Shown one piece after another: positions 26,829-34,719 of a DNA stretch of 64,000 nt. The position numbers were made by a program, and so were the translations under genes. Source of the DNA: Solimonas variicoloris DSM 15731 (lineage in GTDB: Bacteria; Pseudomonadota; Gammaproteobacteria; Nevskiales; Nevskiaceae); contig NZ_KB907937.1 in assembly GCF_000382285.1 (NCBI RefSeq), positions 37,011-101,010 on the forward strand. Direction: 5' to 3'. The notes under the pieces were generated by a model that saw only the letters and a list, made by a program, of their open reading frames with translations, had not been told where the DNA came from and made no database searches. Numbering within the stretch: the first letter of the stretch is position 1; the number at the start of each line of letters is the position of its first letter.

Positions 26829-27293
26829 CTACAGCGCGCGCAGCGCTGCGAGCACCTCGGCGGCGTGGTTCTTGACCTTCACCGCGCGCCACTGCTGACG
26901 CAGCGCGCCCTGGCTGTCGAACAGGAAGGTGCTGCGCTCGACGCCCAGGTACTTGCGGCCGTACAAACTCTTTTCCTTGATGACGTCGAAGGCCTGGCAC
27001 AGGGTCTCGTCGGCGTCCGACAGCAGCGCGAACGGGAACTCGAATTTGGCGGCGAAGTTGTCGTGCGACTTGACGCTGTCGCGCGACACGCCGAGCACCT
27101 CGGCGCCGGCCTTGCGAAAGTCCGCATACAGGTCGCGGAAATCCTGGCCTTCCTGCGTGCAGCCCGGCGTGTTGTCCTTCGGATAGAAGTAGACGACCAG
27201 CGCCTTGCCCTTCAACGAGCGCAGCGCGATGTTGCGGCCGCCGCTGGCCGGCAGCGTCAGGTCGGGAATCTTGTCGCCAATCTGCAGGCTCAT
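26829..27293 (-). CDS. bcp: Thiol peroxidase of the Bcp/PrxQ type
   Basis: A 154-residue thioredoxin-fold peroxiredoxin reducing hydrogen and organic peroxides. The peroxidatic cysteine is C45 in NTPGCTQEGQDFRD. The second cysteine of classical E. coli Bcp (C50) is replaced by Gln, and the PrxQ alternative position in the following helix (SHDNFAAK) is Ala, so the only other cysteine is C99 (DETLCQAF). Either C99 is used or this is a one-cysteine enzyme needing an external thiol. Other family residues (YFYPKD, the conserved PF...SD) are kept. Start ATG 27293. Confidence 0.92.
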   Translation of the reverse strand: MSLQIGDKIPDLTLPASGGRNIALRSLKGKALVVYFYPKDNTPGCTQEGQDFRDLYADFRKAGAEVLGVSRDSVKSHDNFAAKFEFPFALLSDADETLCQAFDVIKEKSLYGRKYLGVERSTFLFDSQGALRQQWRAVKVKNHAAEVLAALRAL

Positions 27294-27476
27294 GGGGTTC
27301 TTCGCCTATCGGGTCGTATCGGTGCGTGTCGGATGCTGCAGGCCGCGCGCTGTGCCGGTTTGCGGTCCGGCCAGGCCGGCCTTCGGGAACCGCGAGTATA
27401 GGGCGGCGCGGCTTGCCGGCAACGCTAGGTAGGTGATGTGCCGGCGGCTCTCGGTGCCGGTCGCCGCGCCGCGCGC

Positions 27477-28169
27477 TCAGCGCGAGCGGGGGCGCCGCGT
27501 CGGGCGCTGCGTGGCGCGCTCCGCTGCAGAAGGCGTCGGCGGCGCGCGGCGCGCGGCGGCGACGATCGCGGCGTCGATCCATTGCAGCCGCGCCTCGCAG
27601 GCGGCCGCGTCGCCGGTGGCGAGGAACTGCAGGATCAGGCCGTCCATCGCCGCCAGCGCCGCGCCGGCCAGCCGGCGCAGTTCATCCTGCGGCCACGTCG
27701 GCGCCACGCCGGCGAAGGCCTGCGTGAGCATCTCGATGTAGCCCTCGTACTGGCGGCGGGAGAGGCCGGTCTGGCCGTTTGCGGTCAGCGCATAGAGCGT
27801 CAGCTCGTAATGAACTTTCTGCAGTGCGGGAGCGGCGACGACATGCTGCCAGTACGCGCGCGACACCTGCCGCGCGGCATCCGCCAGCGTCGCGGCGCCC
27901 TGCACGGCCGCGGCGATCACGCCCCGCACGTCTGCGTGGATAGCCTCCAGCACCGCGATCAGCAGCGCGTCCTTGCCGGTGTAGGTGTAGTGCAGCATCG
28001 CCTGATTCATGCCCGCTTCGGCGGCGACGGCGCGCGTCGAGGCGGCCGGCAGGCCGTCGCGGGCGATGACGCGGATCGCGGCCTCGATCAGACGCCGATG
28101 GCGTTCCTCGGCGCTGATCGGTGTCCAGGCGCGGCGACTGCGCCGGGGCGTGGTGGCGGTGCTGCTCAT
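27477..28169 (-). CDS. TetR-family repressor
   Basis: A 230-residue regulator. The N-terminal helix-turn-helix is complete (RRLIEAAIRVIARDGLPAAS, then TRAVAAEAGMNQAMLHYTY), with a helical ligand-binding domain and a Pro/Arg-rich, probably disordered, C-terminal tail (RRAPPTPSAAERATQRPT). I start it at ATG 28169; 12 more codons upstream are open but would cross the operator region. It is divergent from a YtcJ-like amidohydrolase gene, 92 bases apart, and the palindromes in between are obvious binding sites for this protein, so the hydrolase is its likely target. Confidence 0.85.
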   Translation of the reverse strand: MSSTATTPRRSRRAWTPISAEERHRRLIEAAIRVIARDGLPAASTRAVAAEAGMNQAMLHYTYTGKDALLIAVLEAIHADVRGVIAAAVQGAATLADAARQVSRAYWQHVVAAPALQKVHYELTLYALTANGQTGLSRRQYEGYIEMLTQAFAGVAPTWPQDELRRLAGAALAAMDGLILQFLATGDAAACEARLQWIDAAIVAAARRAPPTPSAAERATQRPTRRPRSR

Positions 28170-28206
28170 GCGGTGCTTCCCATGGTCGACGACACTATAG
28201 ATCAAT

Positions 28207-28226
28207 TGACTTAGTCATTTGACTAA
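28207..28226. promoter_or_regulatory. Overlapping operators between tetR and the amidohydrolase gene
   Basis: Three alternating half-sites: TGAC-tta-GTCA (28207-28217) overlaps TTAGTCA-tt-TGACTAA (28211-28226, perfect 7-base arms). This is typical of TetR operators that bind two dimers. TTGACT also resembles a -35 hexamer for the rightward amidohydrolase gene, so repressor binding would block it. Direct reading; binding not shown. Confidence 0.65.
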
Positions 28227-28261
28227 TAGAGCATCGGCCGATCCGACGAAAGGGGGCGTGC

Positions 28262-29863
28262 ATGCGGTTCGACAACGCGATGGTGTGGGCGGGCGCGCAG
28301 GCACATCCGCGGCGCGCATCGCTGCGACTCGACGGCGAGCGCATCGCCGCCATCGCGGCGGATGGGGCGGAGCCCGACGGCGGCGGGCGTGATCTCAGCG
28401 GCTGCCATATCGTGCCCGGATTCGTCGACGCGCATTCGCATCTGACGGTGAGCGCGTGGATTCCGGAATGGCTCGACGGCAGTGGCTGGCGCGACGCCGA
28501 CGCCGCGCTCGCGGCGCTGCGGCAGCTGGCCACGGCGCGGCCCGGCGCACCGTGGCTGATCGCGATGCAGGTCGATTTCGACGGCTGGCGCGGCGGCGTG
28601 CCGGCACAGTCGCGGCTCGACGACGCCGTCGGCGGCCGGCCGGCGATCGTCATGGACGGCTCGCTGCACCGCTGCTGGGTTTCGTCGGCGGCGCTCGCGG
28701 CCAGCGGCGCGGCGACGCTCGCGCCGCGGATCGCCGACGACATCGAGCGCCGTCGCGGGCGGCCGACCGGCTTGCTCTGGGAAGCGGTCAGCGCCATGGT
28801 GTTCCAGCGCGCGCTCGCCGATCTCGCCGCGCAGCTCGGCGACGGCGGTTACGACGCGCTGCTGCGCGCCGAAGCCGAGCGTCATCTCTCGCTCGGCATC
28901 ACCGCCTGCCACGATCCGCTGGTGCCGCCGTCGATGCAGGACGCGATGCAGCGCCTGCGGCGCGCGACGCCGCTGCGCCTGTCGTGGTCGCGCGTGGCGG
29001 AGGCAAGCCTGCTGCAGGCTGCCGAGGCGGCCGAACTGTGTCCCGAATGCGGCGAGGGGCCAGCCAGCGCCAAGCTGTTCATGGACGGCGCGCACAAATG
29101 CGCCCTGTGCCTCGACCCTGCGCACGTCATGGCGATGGCCGGCGGCGCCGTCGCGCAGGCTTGCCGTGGGCATACCTCGCCGCTGCGCGACCTGCTGCGC
29201 TATCGCACGGTCTACCGCGACCGCCGTTTCTACATGCCGTATCTGCGCATGGATGGTGACGCCCTGAAGCAGCGACTCGACACGCTGTCGCAGCACGCCG
29301 TGCGGCCGAAGATCCATGCGCTCGGCAACCACGCCGTGGCGTGCAGCTGCGCGGCGCTGAAGCAGGCCGGGATCCGCGACGCCACGCTCGAACACCTGGT
29401 CGTGCTCGGCGACGCCGAGCTCGATGCGGTCGCCGACTGCGGCGCCGTCGCTTCGCTGCAGACCGGCTTCATCGAACACTACGGCGCAGCCCTGATCGCA
29501 CGCCGCACCATGCCGCGGCTGCGCGTGCTGCCGGCGGCCTCGCTGCAGGCGCGCGGCGTGCCGCTGGCGCTGTCATCCGACAATCCGTGCGGGCCGCTCG
29601 ATCCGCTGTTCAATATCCGCGCCGCCGTCGAGCGGCGTCTGCCGGACGGCCGTGTCGTCGATGCGCGCGAGGCGATCGCGCCCGAGGCGGCGATCGCCGC
29701 TTACAGCGTCGGGGGATACCGGGCGATCCACGGGCACGAGGCGCCGGGCCTGACGGCCGGTGCGCCGGCCGATTTCGTGATTCTCAGCGGCGATCCGCTG
29801 GATGCGCGCACGACGGTGCGCGAGACCTGGATCGGCGGCCGCCGGGCATGGCCGCCGGTCTGA
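28262..29863 (+). CDS. YtcJ-like metal-dependent amidohydrolase
   Basis: A 533-residue amidohydrolase-superfamily enzyme of the YtcJ type. It has the two metal-ligand histidines H58-x-H60 (VDAHSHLTV), the VHALGNHAV-like region (KIHALGNHAVACSC) and the LSSDNPCGPLDPLFNI aspartate motif near the end, then the composite beta-sandwich domain. Within the barrel, four cysteines (C260, C263, C280, C283; spacing C-x2-C-x16-C-x2-C) flank the conserved KLFMDGA strand, which I do not know from the family. Substrate not predictable; N-acyl or formamide hydrolysis are common. A strong GGGGG ribosome site precedes ATG 28262. Probably controlled by the divergent TetR protein. Confidence 0.85.
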   Translation: MRFDNAMVWAGAQAHPRRASLRLDGERIAAIAADGAEPDGGGRDLSGCHIVPGFVDAHSHLTVSAWIPEWLDGSGWRDADAALAALRQLATARPGAPWLIAMQVDFDGWRGGVPAQSRLDDAVGGRPAIVMDGSLHRCWVSSAALAASGAATLAPRIADDIERRRGRPTGLLWEAVSAMVFQRALADLAAQLGDGGYDALLRAEAERHLSLGITACHDPLVPPSMQDAMQRLRRATPLRLSWSRVAEASLLQAAEAAELCPECGEGPASAKLFMDGAHKCALCLDPAHVMAMAGGAVAQACRGHTSPLRDLLRYRTVYRDRRFYMPYLRMDGDALKQRLDTLSQHAVRPKIHALGNHAVACSCAALKQAGIRDATLEHLVVLGDAELDAVADCGAVASLQTGFIEHYGAALIARRTMPRLRVLPAASLQARGVPLALSSDNPCGPLDPLFNIRAAVERRLPDGRVVDAREAIAPEAAIAAYSVGGYRAIHGHEAPGLTAGAPADFVILSGDPLDARTTVRETWIGGRRAWPPV

Positions 29864-29896
29864 GCGGCCCGGCGCGGCGCCGGACCGCGCAGGCGC

Positions 29897-30436
29897 TCAG
29901 GTCTTGATCGGATCGAGCATGCCGTCGGCGTTGAGATCGTCGCAAAGGTCCATGAAGGATTCGCGCAGCGCCTGCGGATGCTGATTGACCGGCACGTGCA
30001 GCACCATCTGCACGTTCGCCATCTCGGCGCCGGTATAGGTCGACTGGTACTTCTGCGTCGAGATCTCGACGACCTCGACATCCTGATGCTGGAAGAACTC
30101 GAGGATGTTGACGAGCAGGTTCGGGTCCTGCGGCGCGATCACCTCGGCGGCGTACGGACGGAAGTCCGGGTTGACCGGGCGCGTCTCGCAGCGTTCGAAG
30201 CGCACCTGCAGCTCGAGCTTTTCGGCGATGCCGGGCAGCGCGGTCTCGAGGCGGCCGAGCGTGCTCCAGTTGCCGGACACCAGCAGATTGGCCGTCAGGC
30301 GGTCGCCGATCTGCGCGATGCGGCAGTCCTCGACTTCGCCGCCGCGCTCGCGGATCGCCTTGAACAGTTCGAGCGGCACATTGCCTTTCGGTTTGCCGAT
30401 GACGGAGACGGTAAGCAGATTATCGTTGGCGGACAT
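29897..30436 (-). CDS. gcvR: GcvR-like ACT-domain regulator
   Basis: A 179-residue protein with two ACT domains in tandem, of the glycine-cleavage repressor (GcvR) type. First domain from LLTVSVIGKPKGNVPLELFKAI; second from YAAEVIAPQDPNLLVNILEFF with the EISTQKYQ strand. In E. coli GcvR acts by binding GcvA and does not bind DNA itself. No gcv gene is nearby, so the actual target is inference. The start is ATG 30436; a GTG at 30442 would add two residues. Convergent with the amidohydrolase gene (33 bases apart). Confidence 0.8.
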   Translation of the reverse strand: MSANDNLLTVSVIGKPKGNVPLELFKAIRERGGEVEDCRIAQIGDRLTANLLVSGNWSTLGRLETALPGIAEKLELQVRFERCETRPVNPDFRPYAAEVIAPQDPNLLVNILEFFQHQDVEVVEISTQKYQSTYTGAEMANVQMVLHVPVNQHPQALRESFMDLCDDLNADGMLDPIKT

Positions 30437-30632
30437 GGTCACGGCAGGCGGAAAAGCGGCCTATTGTAGTGCCAGCCGATCTGGCCCGTCAGCCGGGCTC
30501 AAAGTGTGCGCTATACGACACTTCGGCCGCACGGACAACTCATTCGGGTGCTTGTTGCGCTCTTGCTGCGCTGCCTACCGTGGCGCGCCCGTCGTCGGCG
30601 GGCGCTGCGGGCTGAGCCCAGGGGGAGTAGCG

Positions 30633-33026
30633 ATGAGGATCGTCAGCACATTCGTGCGTTGGAGTGGCTGTTGCGTTCTGGCCATGCTGCTTGCTTGCGG
30701 CGGCGGTGCAGGTGGCGACGGAAGTGATGCGGGCGGCGAGGCGGGTGGTGGCTCGGGAGGTACGGACGGTCCGCCCGCGATCGTTGGTGGCGACGGCGAT
30801 CAGTACGGCTCGGATCCTGATCCGATTCCGGCGCCCAGCGGTGCGCCAGGCAGCAACGCTCTGATCGACGCTGCGCTCGCCAAAGGTGATCTGAACACGG
30901 AGCAGGCACTGTTTTATCGCATGTATGCGCAGTTCGATGATGTTCGGTTGCCGGCGGCGTATCGCGGCGATGACGTCGGGCAGATCGAAGGTCATGCACA
31001 CGACGCGTTTGTCGCGCAAGTGGACAGTGTCGGCCTCGACAGGATTTCCGACGAAACCAAGTCGGCGATGCTGCCGTACTTCCTTCCGCCCTACTACTCG
31101 GGCAGTTGGTGGGCGGAGCGTCATGCTGCGGGCAAGGCTCTCAGCAGTGGACGTGCGAAGGCAGATTCCTGTCCGGGCTGCTCGCCACTCAGCAGTTGGA
31201 AGAATGTCAGCGGGAACAAGGTCGTCGTTTGGTATCAAGCCGACCAGGAGGCAACGGATCGCCCCAAAGCCAACATACTGCTTGCCGAGTTCGAGCAGGC
31301 GATCTGGCCCAAGCTCACGACGACCATGGGGCGCACGCCGCTGAGCGACGAGGGCACTGGCGGCGTGGCCGGCTCGCTGTGGACTGAAACCGATGGCCGG
31401 CTCGATGTCGCGCTGGTTGATCTCGCGAACGGCAATGAAGGCTTGACGACGCCGTCGACGTGGCGCTGCAAGGCGACTTCCGTCCACATTGCGCTCAATC
31501 GCTCGCTGTCCAACCAGGGATTGATTGCGCAGGCGGCGCATGAATTCATGCATGCGATCCAGTACGCGATGTCACCTGCGCGATGCGTGGACGACTACTA
31601 CACGACCAAGGAGGCGACTGCGGTCTGGGCGACGAACCACGTCTACGCGAAGAACAACTGGGAGCACGGCTACGTCAAGCACTATCTGAGCGGCGGATAT
31701 GTGTCTGACTCGTACGATTCACGCAGCACGCCCGGCCTCTTCCGCTACGGCGCCTACGTCTTCCCCTTGTTCCTTGAGTCACTGCATGGCGCCGGGATCG
31801 TCAAGAGCATCTGGGATCAGACGGCGACCTACAACAGTGAGCTGAGCGCGATCGATGCGGCGCTGGTCGACGCCGGCGCTTCGTTCGCGCTCGATTGGCC
31901 AAAGTTCATTGCCGCCAACTGGAACAGCGATGGCTTGACCGGCTATCTCGCCGCCGACGGCATCGCCAGCAAGATGCAGATCGAGGCCGGCAACTCCGCC
32001 GACCTGCGGATGAATGGGTCCGGCACGTCGGTGATCAACCATACGGTCGATATTCCGCATGCGGCAGCCGTCTACTACCGTGTCGCGTTTCCAGACAGCG
32101 CGGCACGTAGCATCACCATCTTCAACGGCTGGACCTTCAAGGCCACGGTCAAGACCGCGCCCGATTTCGGCGAGTCTCTGTACTACACCGGGCTCAGCGC
32201 GCTGGAGCGACGCGGGCTCAGCATGCAGGTCTACCTGAAGATCAATGGCAGCTGGCAGGCAGCGCCGGCGCCCGGCGTTGCCGCGACGGCCGATCTGTCG
32301 AACCGGTTCTGGGCGGCGTTCTGTCGTGACAATCCGGCCGCCAAAGTCGATGAGATGATCGTCATGTATGGCAACGCCGAAACCGGCGAAGGCGCACCGA
32401 ACTACGGTCCGACCAGCTCACGCGATCTGTTGCCCGGCGTGCTGGCGACCAGTATCGGCTGCCGTGACTGGGTCGGCACCCTGAACATGAGCTTCAGTGG
32501 CCTCGATGGCACCACGCAGAAGCTGGAAATCGCCAACGCTCGCCTCGAAAACACGATGGATACCAGTGCGCCGGGCCCGGGCAGCTATTGGCCGGACTAT
32601 CCGCTGCAGCCGGGCGAGGAGGGGCCACAGCTGCCGGGCTGGGTTTACCGCGTCGCCTCAGGCGATGCGTCCTGGGAGTACTACGTGCCGCCCGACGGCG
32701 CCGGCAAGCCGGCTTGCAGCGGGCAGCGGAATCTCGGTATCGGCGGCAACCTGCCTTCGGTCACGATGATGCACATGGTGCCTGCGGGCACGGCCAGTCG
32801 CCGATTCCTGTTGCCGGGTTTCCTGGTCAATGTGCTGGCCGCCAATGCCTCGGCGGGCACCGTGCTGCAGGCTTGCGGGCTAAGCCCCCACAACCTGGAC
32901 ATCACCGTTGGAACCCCGGGTGATCCGAAGATCGCCGCTTCCGGCTTGAGCGCCCAAGGCGACGCCGCTCAGGTGAACAACGATCATGTGACCGGAATCT
33001 GGACGCTGCAGGGCTTGACACAATAG
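30633..33026 (+). CDS. Large lipoprotein with HExxH zinc-protease signature
   Basis: A 797-residue probable lipoprotein of unknown family. It has a lipobox (LLAC, acylated C22) followed by a Gly/Ser/Asp-rich linker to about residue 70, Gly at +2 suggesting outer-membrane sorting. H303-E304-F-M-H307 and a Glu 20 residues after the second His (E327) reproduce the spacing of thermolysin-type gluzincins. A four-cysteine segment (CPGC) occurs near residue 183. The C-terminal 400 residues look beta-rich without a recognised domain. GGGGGAG precedes ATG 30633. GC is visibly lower than in dapA and the amidohydrolase gene, suggesting foreign origin. Protease activity is inference. Confidence 0.7.
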   Translation: MRIVSTFVRWSGCCVLAMLLACGGGAGGDGSDAGGEAGGGSGGTDGPPAIVGGDGDQYGSDPDPIPAPSGAPGSNALIDAALAKGDLNTEQALFYRMYAQFDDVRLPAAYRGDDVGQIEGHAHDAFVAQVDSVGLDRISDETKSAMLPYFLPPYYSGSWWAERHAAGKALSSGRAKADSCPGCSPLSSWKNVSGNKVVVWYQADQEATDRPKANILLAEFEQAIWPKLTTTMGRTPLSDEGTGGVAGSLWTETDGRLDVALVDLANGNEGLTTPSTWRCKATSVHIALNRSLSNQGLIAQAAHEFMHAIQYAMSPARCVDDYYTTKEATAVWATNHVYAKNNWEHGYVKHYLSGGYVSDSYDSRSTPGLFRYGAYVFPLFLESLHGAGIVKSIWDQTATYNSELSAIDAALVDAGASFALDWPKFIAANWNSDGLTGYLAADGIASKMQIEAGNSADLRMNGSGTSVINHTVDIPHAAAVYYRVAFPDSAARSITIFNGWTFKATVKTAPDFGESLYYTGLSALERRGLSMQVYLKINGSWQAAPAPGVAATADLSNRFWAAFCRDNPAAKVDEMIVMYGNAETGEGAPNYGPTSSRDLLPGVLATSIGCRDWVGTLNMSFSGLDGTTQKLEIANARLENTMDTSAPGPGSYWPDYPLQPGEEGPQLPGWVYRVASGDASWEYYVPPDGAGKPACSGQRNLGIGGNLPSVTMMHMVPAGTASRRFLLPGFLVNVLAANASAGTVLQACGLSPHNLDITVGTPGDPKIAASGLSAQGDAAQVNNDHVTGIWTLQGLTQ

Positions 33027-33031
33027 GCAGG

Positions 33032-33065
33032 GCCCTGGCGCCGGCGGCGGAGCCGGCGCCAGGGC
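33032..33065 (+). terminator. Strong GC hairpin after the HExxH lipoprotein gene
   Basis: A perfect 14-base inverted repeat (GCCCTGGCGCCGGC / GCCGGCGCCAGGGC) with loop GGCGGA, 6 bases past the stop. No T-run follows, so a Rho-independent stop is uncertain, but the stem is very stable and probably defines the 3' end of the transcript. The dapA promoter (TATACT at 33102-33107) is just downstream. Confidence 0.55.
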
Positions 33066-33101
33066 GTGGTGCTCCCGATGCGTCGGCGGTGCGCCAGCCG
33101 C

Positions 33102-33107
33102 TATACT
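33102..33107 (+). promoter_or_regulatory. Candidate -10 element for dapA
   Basis: TATACT, 36 bases before the dapA ATG at 33144 and after the hairpin. No clear -35 hexamer is visible in the GC-rich upstream stretch. Confidence 0.4.
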
Positions 33108-33143
33108 TGCGCCCCCCGCAATTTCCGTTTCCCCGTACCGAGC

Positions 33144-34022
33144 ATGATCAAGGGCAGCATCGTCGCCATCGTCACCCCCATGTTCCCGGATGGCGCGGTG
33201 GACTGGGACAGCCTGTCGGCGCTTGTCGAATGGCACATCGCGGAAGGCACCGACGGCATCGTCGCGGTCGGCACCACCGGCGAATCGGCGACGCTCGACG
33301 TCGACGAGCACATCGAAGTGATCCGCCGCGTCGTCAAGCTCGCCAAGAAGCGCATCCCGATCATCGCCGGCACCGGCGCCAACTCGACCGCCGAGGCGAT
33401 CGAGCTGACGCGCGCCGCCAAGGAAGCGGGCGCCGACGCCGTGCTGCAGGTGACGCCGTACTACAACAAGCCGCCGCAGGAAGGCCTGTATCGCCATTTC
33501 AAGGCGATCGCCGAGGCGGTCGACATTCCGGTGATCCTCTACAACGTGCCCGGCCGCACCGGCTGCGACCTGCTGCCGGCGACGGTGGCGCGCCTCGCGC
33601 AGCTGAAGAACATCGTCGGCCTCAAGGAGGCCAAGGGCGATCTCGCGCGCATCCAGGAACTGCTGGCGCTGGGCCTGCCGCGCGACTTCGCGATCTACTC
33701 CGGCGATGACGCCACGGCCTGCGAATCGATCCTGATGGGCGCGCATGGCGACATCTCGGTGACCGCCAACGTCGCGCCGCGCAAGATGCACGAGATGTGC
33801 GCCGCCGCGCTCGCCGGCGATCGCGCCAAGGCCGAACGCATCGATGCGGAACTTCAGCCCCTCCACAAGCATCTGTTCGTCGAACCCAATCCGATTCCCG
33901 TCAAGTGGGCTTTGAACGAAATGAACAAGATTCCCGCTGGCCTGCGCCTGCCCCTCGTGGCGATGGATCCTTCGCACCAGGACGTGGTGCGTTCGGCGCT
34001 GCGCACGGCGGGAGCGATCTGA
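33144..34022 (+). CDS. dapA: 4-hydroxy-tetrahydrodipicolinate synthase
   Basis: A 292-residue TIM-barrel aldolase condensing pyruvate and aspartate semialdehyde, the first committed step of lysine and diaminopimelate synthesis. The Schiff-base lysine is K161 (GLKEAKGD), with T44/T45 in GTTGES, Y133 and R138 (YNVPGRTG) forming the catalytic triad and carboxylate site. I start it at ATG 33144; the open frame extends 26 codons upstream into the hairpin region without coding character. The stop overlaps the start of the next lipoprotein gene by one base (TGATG), as in the dapA-bamC region of related bacteria. Confidence 0.97.
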   Translation: MIKGSIVAIVTPMFPDGAVDWDSLSALVEWHIAEGTDGIVAVGTTGESATLDVDEHIEVIRRVVKLAKKRIPIIAGTGANSTAEAIELTRAAKEAGADAVLQVTPYYNKPPQEGLYRHFKAIAEAVDIPVILYNVPGRTGCDLLPATVARLAQLKNIVGLKEAKGDLARIQELLALGLPRDFAIYSGDDATACESILMGAHGDISVTANVAPRKMHEMCAAALAGDRAKAERIDAELQPLHKHLFVEPNPIPVKWALNEMNKIPAGLRLPLVAMDPSHQDVVRSALRTAGAI

Positions 34023-34384
34023 TGCGTCTGCTCCCCGTGGCCCTGCTGACGGCGACCGCGCTGCTCGCGGCCTGCAGCAACACCCGCCGTTGCGAATCCG
34101 AGCAGGCCTACCAGAAGGCCGAGACGCTGGCGACGCCGGGCGCCGTGCCGGGGCTGACGGTGCCGGAATCGCCGTCCGCGCTGCGCATTCCGCCGGCACC
34201 GGCCAGCAGCGAGCCGTTCGGCAAGAAGGTACGCGATCCGGCCGACCCCGACAGCACCCGGTACGAGTGCCTCGACATGCCGCCGCGCTTGGCCGGCGAG
34301 GCGGCGCCGGCGAAGGGCGACGCCAAGATGCCGCTGCCGGAGGACGACACCGAGAAGAAGAAGCACTGGTGGTGGCCCTGGTAG
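34022..34384 (+). CDS. Small lipoprotein after dapA
   Basis: A 120-residue lipoprotein: signal [18 protein letters not shown] with acylated C18, then a Pro/Ala-rich mature region with two further cysteines, and an odd C-terminus of charged residues followed by tryptophans (KKKHWWWPW). In many gammaproteobacteria dapA is followed by bamC/nlpB; this protein is far too short and I see no BamC helix-grip domains, so I do not call it BamC. Translational coupling to dapA is likely from the one-base overlap. Function unknown. Confidence 0.75.
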   Translation: MRLLPVALLTATALLAACSNTRRCESEQAYQKAETLATPGAVPGLTVPESPSALRIPPAPASSEPFGKKVRDPADPDSTRYECLDMPPRLAGEAAPAKGDAKMPLPEDDTEKKKHWWWPW

Positions 34385-34396
34385 CACTCGTTTCTC

Positions 34397-34402
34397 TATA
34401 AT
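34397..34402 (+). promoter_or_regulatory. -10 element of the tRNA-Ser gene
   Basis: Perfect TATAAT, 32 bases before the first base of the mature tRNA, followed by a CG-rich discriminator (CGCGCGCC) of the kind found at stringently controlled stable-RNA promoters. No matching -35 hexamer is evident because the region overlaps the end of the lipoprotein gene. Confidence 0.65.
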
Positions 34403-34434
34403 CGCGCGCCTCGCTCGCAGCGATCACGCTTCCC

Positions 34435-34527
34435 GGAGAGATGTCCGAGTGGTTGAAGGAGCACGCCTGGAAAGCGTGTATACGGTTTATCGCCGTATCG
34501 CGGGTTCGAATCCCGCTCTCTCCGCCA
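34435..34527 (+). tRNA. tRNA-Ser(GGA)
   Basis: 93 bases including encoded CCA. Acceptor GGAGAGA pairs with TCTCTCC; anticodon stem CACGC/GCGTG with loop CTGGAAA gives anticodon GGA (34469-34471), reading UCC and UCU. The long variable arm (TATACGG...CCGTATC) is the class II type expected for serine. T-arm GGGTTCGAATCCC. Followed by its own hairpin terminator. Confidence 0.97.
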
Positions 34528-34533
34528 GCTGTA

Positions 34534-34570
34534 AACGAAAAAGCCCACGCATCGCGTGGGCTTTTTCGTT
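34534..34570 (+). terminator. Terminator of tRNA-Ser
   Basis: A 17-base near-perfect inverted repeat (AACGAAAAAGCCCACGC / GCGTGGGCTTTTTCGTT) around ATC, ending in a T-run; because both arms have A- and T-tracts it could act in both directions. It isolates the tRNA from the SOS operon that follows. Confidence 0.92.
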
Positions 34571-34651
34571 GGGGTGCCGCGCCAGCCGGCCCGCAATCCC
34601 GGGCCGCCGCGGCCAGCCGCCAGATGGTTTGCGTGGCGGCGAGGAGGGTGG

Positions 34652-34667
34652 CTGTATGGATTTACAG
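34652..34667 (+). promoter_or_regulatory. LexA (SOS) box 1
   Basis: CTGTATGGATTTACAG fits the E. coli-type consensus CTG-N10-CAG. It lies 35 bases upstream of box 2. TTTACA (34661-34666), inside the box, can serve as the -35 of the lexA operon, so bound LexA would cover it. Confidence 0.8.
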
Positions 34668-34686
34668 TCGTCGGTCCGATCGAATA

Positions 34687-34702
34687 CTGTATGTGCATAC
34701 AG
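34687..34702 (+). promoter_or_regulatory. LexA (SOS) box 2
   Basis: CTGTATGTGCATACAG: a perfect CTGTAT/ATACAG palindrome, 17 bases before the lexA ATG and overlapping the likely -10 (TACTGT, 34685-34690). Together with box 1 it implies tight LexA autoregulation of the lexA-imuA-imuB-dnaE2 operon. Confidence 0.92.
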
Positions 34703-34719
34703 TTATTCGGGCTTCCGAC

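Noticed and set aside
34022..34384. BamC/NlpB after dapA
   Set aside because: The product is only 120 residues and shows no BamC helix-grip domains, so the position alone does not justify the name.
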